Below are positions 6,749 through 10,313 of a DNA stretch of 10,313 bases, piece by piece; positions within the stretch are counted from its first letter, which is position 1; every line of letters begins with the position of its first letter. The DNA lies in contig CANGMY010000037.1 of the NCBI GenBank assembly GCA_947455015.1, positions 1 through 10,313 of the forward strand, read 5' to 3'. Under the pieces are notes generated by a model. That model had not been told where the DNA came from and searched no databases. It worked only from the letters and a program-made list of their open reading frames with translations. The translations under genes were made by a program, and so were the position numbers. The stretch comes from Microthrixaceae bacterium. GTDB lineage: Bacteria; Actinomycetota; Acidimicrobiia; Acidimicrobiales; Acidimicrobilacustridaceae.

Positions 6749-7147
6749 TCAGACCCTCCGACGCTTGGGCTGACGGCAACCGTTGTGCGGAACAGGAGTG
6801 ACATCCTTGATTCCGGTGACTTCGATGCCTGCGCTCTGAATGCTGCGGATGGCGGTTTCGCGGCCCGAGCCTGGACCCTTCACGAGGACGTCGACCTTGC
6901 GGACTCCGTGCTCCATCGCGCGCTTTGCACACTGCTCAGCGGCCATCTGTGCCGCGAACGGCGTCGACTTACGCGAACCCTTGAAGCCGACATTTCCGGC
7001 TGAGGCCCACGACAGGATGTTGCCGTCCTGGTCGGAGATGCTGACGATGGTGTTGTTGAACGAGCTCTTGATGTGAGCCACGCCATGTGTGACGTGCTTG
7101 CGTTCCTTCTTGCGGGGCCGACGGCCACCACTTGCTGGCTTTGCCAT
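6749..7147 (-). CDS. rpsK: 30S ribosomal protein S11
   Basis: S11 sits on the 30S platform and contacts mRNA near the E site. The 132 residues are typical. Seen: the basic N-terminus MAKPASGGRRPRKKERKHV, then GVAHIKSSFNNTIVSISDQDGN, ASAGNVGFKGSRKSTPFAAQMAAE, VKGPGSGRETAIRSIQSAG, and the near-invariant C-terminus PVPHNGCRQPKRRRV. The start at 7147 gives the canonical N-terminus. The frame stays open upstream to about 7270, but that part overlaps rpsM and is not coding. Start and rpsM stop overlap as TGATG (one shared base), a translational-coupling arrangement. Confidence 0.98.
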   Translation of the reverse strand: MAKPASGGRRPRKKERKHVTHGVAHIKSSFNNTIVSISDQDGNILSWASAGNVGFKGSRKSTPFAAQMAAEQCAKRAMEHGVRKVDVLVKGPGSGRETAIRSIQSAGIEVTGIKDVTPVPHNGCRQPKRRRV

Positions 7148-7524
7148 CAGCGCGCCACCTTCTTCTTGCCGGCAACGGTCTTCTTGGGACCCTTGCGAGT
7201 ACGTGCGTTGGTGTGAGTGCGCTGACCGCGAACGGGAAGACCGCGGCGGTGACGCAGACCCTGGTAACAACCGATTTCCATCTTGCGACGAATGTCTTGA
7301 TCGACATCGCGACGCAGATCGCCTTCAACCTTCAGGCTGGCATCGATGTAGCCACGAATCTTGTTGACCTCTTCATCGGTGAGGTCGCGAACTCGAGTAC
7401 TTGGATTGATCTCGGTGGCTTCACAGATCTGCTTGGCAGTCGTGTTACCGATTCCGTAGATGTAGGTAAGGCTGATTTCCAGGCGCTTTTCACGCGGGAT
7501 ATCAACACCGGAGATACGTGCCAT
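7147..7524 (-). CDS. rpsM: 30S ribosomal protein S13
   Basis: S13 is in the 30S head, bridges to the 50S subunit and contacts P-site tRNA. The 125 residues match the family. Seen: MARISGVDIPREKRLEISLTYIYGIGNTTAKQIC, a helix-two-turn-helix region, VEGDLRRDVDQDIRRKMEIGCYQGLRHRRGLPVRGQRTHTNARTRKG with the conserved RRGLPVRGQRT motif, and a lysine/arginine-rich C-terminal tail. The ATG at 7524 lies 3 nt after the rpmJ stop. The gene overlaps rpsK by one base. Confidence 0.98.
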   Translation of the reverse strand: MARISGVDIPREKRLEISLTYIYGIGNTTAKQICEATEINPSTRVRDLTDEEVNKIRGYIDASLKVEGDLRRDVDQDIRRKMEIGCYQGLRHRRGLPVRGQRTHTNARTRKGPKKTVAGKKKVAR

Positions 7525-7527
7525 GGA

Positions 7528-7641
7528 TCAGCCCTGCCGTTGCTTGTGACGAGGGTTTTCACAGATGACCTGCACGCGACCATGGCGGCGGATCACCTTG
7601 CACTTCTCACAGATCTTCTTGACGCTTGGGCGTACTTTCAC
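7528..7641 (-). CDS. rpmJ: 50S ribosomal protein L36 (zinc-binding form)
   Basis: L36 is the smallest large-subunit protein; this form binds one zinc. The 37 residues, V/MKVRPSVKKICEKCK through ENPRHKQRQG, contain the C11-C14-C27-H32 zinc ligands, so this is the C+ paralogue used when zinc is plentiful. It starts with GTG at 7641, preceded by AAAGGAA with about 8 nt spacing. It stands 3 nt before rpsM and 120 nt after infA. That gap is large for this normally tight pair and contains several hairpins. A zinc-free paralogue, if any, would be elsewhere. Confidence 0.97.
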   Translation of the reverse strand: MKVRPSVKKICEKCKVIRRHGRVQVICENPRHKQRQG

Positions 7642-7761
7642 TGCGTTTGTTCCTTTCGCCCGGCTCTGCCGGGAACATCGAAGCGAAGTTGTGGGCCGAA
7701 GCCAAACCTCTTCGATGGGTCTAATCCTTGTGATCAGACACTCGCTTGTGTTCAGTTTTTG
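7642..7761 (-). promoter_or_regulatory. Structured infA-rpmJ spacer with nested hairpins
   Basis: The 120-nt gap has no ORF. On the minus strand it holds an outer perfect 8-bp stem CATCGAAG/CTTCGATG (arms 7710-7717 and 7676-7683) whose loop contains GGC-TTCG-GCC (7694-7703), a UUCG tetraloop. A further perfect hairpin CCCGGC-AGA-GCCGGG (7659-7673) ends just before the rpmJ Shine-Dalgarno. There is no T tract, so a simple intrinsic terminator is unlikely. An attenuator, a ribosomal-protein binding site or an RNA processing site between infA and the alpha operon are possible. I found no convincing promoter pair. Confidence 0.5.
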
Positions 7762-7986
7762 TTACTTGTACCGATAAGTGATCCGACCACGAGTCAGGTC
7801 GTACGGTGTCAGCTCAACTTGGACGCGATCACCGGGGAGAATACGGATGTAATGCATCCGCATCTTTCCGGAGATATGGGCCAAAACTTTGTGGCCGTTT
7901 TCGAGTTCGACGCGGAACATGGCGTTCGGCAGCGGCTCGATGACCGTTCCTTCAAGAACGATCGCGTCTTCTTTGGGCTTAGCCAG
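7762..7986 (-). CDS. infA: Translation initiation factor IF-1, apparent CTG start
   Basis: IF-1 binds the ribosomal A site during initiation and cooperates with IF-2 and IF-3. The 74 residues form a complete S1-like OB fold: AKPKEDAIVLEGTVIEPLPN, AMFRVELENGHKVLAHISGK, MRMHYIRILPGDRVQVELTP, YDLTRGRITYRYK, then TAA. The codon where family members have Met (before AKPKED) is CTG at 7986-7984. It is preceded by AGGAG with an 8-nt spacer. No ATG, GTG or TTG occurs in this frame between the predicted -10 box and this codon. The first in-frame ATG inside (M23) would delete the first strand. A GTG at 7991 is out of frame. So CTG initiation is the best reading; a sequencing error at one base is the alternative. 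Confidence 0.93.
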   Translation of the reverse strand: MAKPKEDAIVLEGTVIEPLPNAMFRVELENGHKVLAHISGKMRMHYIRILPGDRVQVELTPYDLTRGRITYRYK

Positions 7987-7994
7987 GACACTGA

Positions 7995-7999
7995 CTCCT
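7995..7999 (-). promoter_or_regulatory. Shine-Dalgarno of infA
   Basis: AGGAG on the minus strand, followed by an 8-nt spacer to the CTG codon. The match to the anti-Shine-Dalgarno and the ideal distance are the main evidence that translation begins at CTG. Confidence 0.8.
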
Positions 8000-8069
8000 G
8001 TGTGATGGATCTGAAAACCCCTGCTCAGGACCGCGCAAAGGCGGGTTCCCGGACGAGGGCGGACTGAAG

Positions 8070-8098
8070 ACCCTACCGGTCAGGCCCGCTGGCTCCAA
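8070..8098 (-). promoter_or_regulatory. Candidate promoter for infA and the downstream ribosomal genes
   Basis: On the minus strand TTGGAG (8093-8098) and TAGGGT (8070-8075) are separated by exactly 17 nt, fitting an actinobacterial housekeeping-sigma promoter. The transcript would start near 8063 and have a leader of about 75 nt before infA. The hexamers match only partly (TTG---, TA---T), so this is a moderate prediction, helped by the 184-nt intergenic position ahead of a core operon. Confidence 0.45.
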
Positions 8099-8114
8099 AT
8101 GCGCCCACGAGACA

Positions 8115-8131
8115 CGAGCCGACTCAGCTCG
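8115..8131 (-). terminator. Weak stem-loop after the glycosyltransferase-methyltransferase gene
   Basis: CGAGC-TGAGTCG-GCTCG on the minus strand forms a 5-bp stem 40 nt after the stop codon at 8171, followed by TGTCTCGTGG with no T run. It lies between the upstream gene and the infA promoter, so a termination role is possible but poorly supported. The remaining intergenic sequence shows nothing else recognisable. Confidence 0.25.
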
Positions 8132-8170
8132 CTGCGGCCCGCCGCCGAGGGTACGCATGTTCGTGCACCA

Positions 8171-10313
8171 TCATGATTCCTTGCGAAGCGCAAGGTGAAA
8201 TGAGGTAAACGTCCGCCCCTGATGCTCAAGCAAAATATGGGGATAACGGGCGTAGGTGACATGGTGCGTCCAAAGGCCACCGAGACGGGCGACTTGGCGA
8301 TTCTGGTCTTCCGCGACATCGAGAAATGGCGACAGCGACCCCCAGGTCGCTGGAGACACCGAGTCGTCAAATGGCTCAACCAATGACCATTTTCGCTTCC
8401 CGAGGAAAATTGTGCGCACGTCCTCTTGGTCAAAGAGCAGCGCACCCGGGATTCCCGGGCGATCTCCTTCAAGGCGGAACTCGGTCGAGATCGAAAGAAT
8501 TCCACCCGGGCGCAGAACTCGCCACACCTCGTCGAGCGACTTGGCCACGTCATTCCGGTCACCGAAATGCTCAATCGAGCTTGAAGAGAAAACACCCGAG
8601 ACGCTTTCGTCGGGAAGGTCCAGCGCCAGCGCGTTCATATCTTCCACTCGCAGTCGCGTCGGATCCCAGAGGAACGGCCAGTGCCCGCCAGGATTCACGA
8701 GCATGGAGGAATCAGCACTCTCTTCCCAACCATCGGCCAAGTAGAGATCGGTGGCGATGACCTCTTCGGCGAATCGTGTGAGATAAAACGACGTCGGCTC
8801 ATTACCCGCACCGATCCCGAGGAAACGGTGGTTTCCATCAAGCAACCCGGCCTCGCGAAACGAAAGCACGGCCATTGCGACTTCCCAGTACTTGCGATAC
8901 TCGCGACCTGATGGGAACTCGGGACCAAACCGCAACTGTTCATGCGCGAATACGTCTCGGATCACGTTACGCAGGCGCGGCGTTGCGAAATCCTCCACTT
9001 CGCAGATCTTCGAAAGTGAAAGGCTCCGTTCTAGGAGCAACGAATTCTCAATTTCGGATTCGGAAACACCACCTGTCGTTCGAATTGCGGAGAGATCTTC
9101 ACAAAGCCACTTCGTGACGCTGGTGAATTCACGTTCGAAGCGAAGTGGATCGATGTTTGAGTGATAACGATCAGTTTGGATTCCGACGATTTCTGAACGG
9201 TTCGCAACGACATCTCGGAGCGCTCGCAATGCGTCGAGCGGATCTTCGGGTGAGAAATTCCATCGTCCGCTTCCGAGCAATTCCTCGTGCGCAGGGATCG
9301 CTGACAGCACGACTGGAGTGCCGCGTTCAAGCGACTCGATGACGGAGAGCGAGAAACCCTCATGGAGAGATGGGACGATGACCGCTTCGGCATCACGGAG
9401 CAACGAGTCGAATTCGACATCTGAAATTTGAGTCGCGATTCGAAATCGGTTGCGTTCAAGCCCAAGTTTCAGGGCCAACGTCGTCAACTCTGCCATTTGG
9501 TCGTTAGTTATTCCAGCGATAACCACAACATCGAGATCTGTCCGATCAAGAACTGCGAACGGAATCGCTCCTGCTACTCCTACCAGAACGTTCTTGTGTG
9601 GGAGCCAATTACCCACAATCACAACGTGTGATCGTTGACCAGTTTGTGACTCCCCCAACACGTGACTCATCGATTCATCGAGCCGACTCAATCCGGGCGC
9701 ACATCCGGTATTCACAATGCACTCAGGACTGACTCCCGATTCTATTGCTTCGAGGGTTGACGACTCCGAGATAGAGAGCACCTTCCCCAACGCGCCGATG
9801 CACTCAAGTCCGAATTGGTACTCGAGTAACTCTGCGTCGGCCGTCAGGAACATGCGCGGGTACTTGCCCAGGATCGCATCGAGCCATACTCCTGCGCTGC
9901 GAACCGACGGCGACCGCGACAACTTCACTTGGAGGTCGGTTCGCCGCGGAATAAACGGAGCCAACTGGAGGAATGACCCAACCCGACGTCGATGATGGGT
10001 ACCCCACACTCCATCGAATCGAGTCAGAAGCTCATCAGGAAGCGGCGGAAGGTCCATCGAGGCAAGTTGCCAAACCTCGACATCGTCGGGAACTGCGGCG
10101 AGGACAACCTCGAGGGCATTTCGAGCATGGGTACGTGTGCCACACATGAAGGACAGCTGAGCCCCTCGCGTATCGATCAGAAGAACTTTTGGCCAATCAG
10201 CTTCATTCGCACTTGCGATGTCCATCGATCGAAACCGTCGCAACTCATTCAGTGCAGTCGCGCTCGCTTCATCTTCTGTGAGCGATTCCACGAGTTCCCA
10301 TTCACGCTCATCA
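8171..10313 (-). CDS. GT4-type glycosyltransferase fused to class I SAM methyltransferase, 5' end outside window
   Basis: Two domains share one uninterrupted frame. Numbering runs from the GTG at 10291, but the frame stays open to the window edge, so the true start is probably beyond it. The first half looks like a GT-B glycosyltransferase: the C-terminal nucleotide-sugar domain has VVIVGNWLPHKN (223-234) and LHEGFSLSVIE (309-319) with the E-x7-E pair E311/E319 typical of GT4. Residues about 485-605 form a Methyltransf_11-like domain: LGIGAGNEP (491-499, SAM glycine loop), acidic D515 in ATDLYLADGW, DMNALALDLPDESV, and SIEHF...VWRVLRPGGILSIS. No signal peptide or membrane segment is visible, so it is likely cytoplasmic, building or capping a methylated glycan. 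The acceptor and sugar cannot be read from sequence. It is codirectional with infA but separated by 184 nt. Confidence 0.88.
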   Translation of the reverse strand, partial: DEREWELVESLTEDEASATALNELRRFRSMDIASANEADWPKVLLIDTRGAQLSFMCGTRTHARNALEVVLAAVPDDVEVWQLASMDLPPLPDELLTRFDGVWGTHHRRRVGSFLQLAPFIPRRTDLQVKLSRSPSVRSAGVWLDAILGKYPRMFLTADAELLEYQFGLECIGALGKVLSISESSTLEAIESGVSPECIVNTGCAPGLSRLDESMSHVLGESQTGQRSHVVIVGNWLPHKNVLVGVAGAIPFAVLDRTDLDVVVIAGITNDQMAELTTLALKLGLERNRFRIATQISDVEFDSLLRDAEAVIVPSLHEGFSLSVIESLERGTPVVLSAIPAHEELLGSGRWNFSPEDPLDALRALRDVVANRSEIVGIQTDRYHSNIDPLRFEREFTSVTKWLCEDLSAIRTTGGVSESEIENSLLLERSLSLSKICEVEDFATPRLRNVIRDVFAHEQLRFGPEFPSGREYRKYWEVAMAVLSFREAGLLDGNHRFLGIGAGNEPTSFYLTRFAEEVIATDLYLADGWEESADSSMLVNPGGHWPFLWDPTRLRVEDMNALALDLPDESVSGVFSSSSIEHFGDRNDVAKSLDEVWRVLRPGGILSISTEFRLEGDRPGIPGALLFDQEDVRTIFLGKRKWSLVEPFDDSVSPATWGSLSPFLDVAEDQNRQVARLGGLWTHHVTYARYPHILLEHQGRTFTSFHLALRKES

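Noticed and set aside
7809..7991. Minus-strand frame starting with GTG at 7991, well placed near the infA Shine-Dalgarno
   Set aside because: It is out of frame with IF-1 and its peptide is unlike any protein; the IF-1 frame covers the same bases.
7132..8067. A 311-codon open frame on the plus strand antisense to rpsM, rpmJ and infA
   Set aside because: It is a mirror of conserved ribosomal genes in GC-rich DNA, resembles no family, and has no ribosome-binding site of note.
8080..8595. A 171-codon minus-strand frame overlapping the methyltransferase domain and extending into the infA upstream region
   Set aside because: It overlaps the methyltransferase coding frame with its SAM motifs, and its translation is not protein-family-like.
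1..10313. CRISPR arrays, tRNA or rRNA genes, insertion sequences and phage genes
   Set aside because: No regularly spaced repeats, cloverleaf sequences, transposase motifs or terminal inverted repeats were recognised by eye.

Overview
The window is a chromosomal segment of a moderately GC-rich actinobacterium. The gene order (infA-rpmJ-rpsM-rpsK-rpsD-rpoA-rplQ-truA-rplM-rpsI-glmM), the cysteine-free S4 with an 'MARYTGP' N-terminus, the zinc-type L36 and the 'ML-QRP' start of RpoA all point to Actinomycetota. The protein sequences feel closest to class Acidimicrobiia (Ilumatobacter-like), but that finer placement is inference from remembered sequences. Every gene I accept lies on the minus strand, so transcription runs from high to low coordinates.

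Layout in transcription order. (1) 10313-8171: the 3' part of a long gene encoding a GT4-type glycosyltransferase fused to a class I SAM methyltransferase. It runs off the right edge. (2) 8170-7987: an intergenic region with a plausible sigma70-type promoter and a strong Shine-Dalgarno for infA. (3) 7986-4748: translation and transcription genes infA, rpmJ, rpsM, rpsK, rpsD, rpoA and rplQ, tightly packed and probably co-transcribed, with a structured spacer between infA and rpmJ. (4) 4731-2877: truA, then rplM and rpsI behind a 131-nt hairpin-rich leader. (5) 2830-1: glmM and the N-terminal half of an unusually large GlmS-type amidotransferase that runs off the left edge.

Together the genes link ribosome and RNA polymerase assembly (IF-1, L36, S13, S11, S4, RNAP alpha, L17, L13, S9) and tRNA pseudouridylation (TruA) to the amino-sugar branch that feeds peptidoglycan (GlmM and a GlmS homologue, which normally lead to UDP-GlcNAc). 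The glycosyltransferase-methyltransferase gene sits where many actinobacteria have secY-adk-map, so the usual ribosomal supercluster is broken just upstream of infA.

The points most worth a second look are: the GlmS-like protein with about 150 extra residues inserted directly after its catalytic N-terminus; infA apparently starting with CTG behind a perfect Shine-Dalgarno; a perfect 26-bp palindrome at the very start of truA; the rplM leader with three clean stem-loops; the nested hairpins between infA and rpmJ; and the two-domain glycosyltransferase-methyltransferase beside the core operon.
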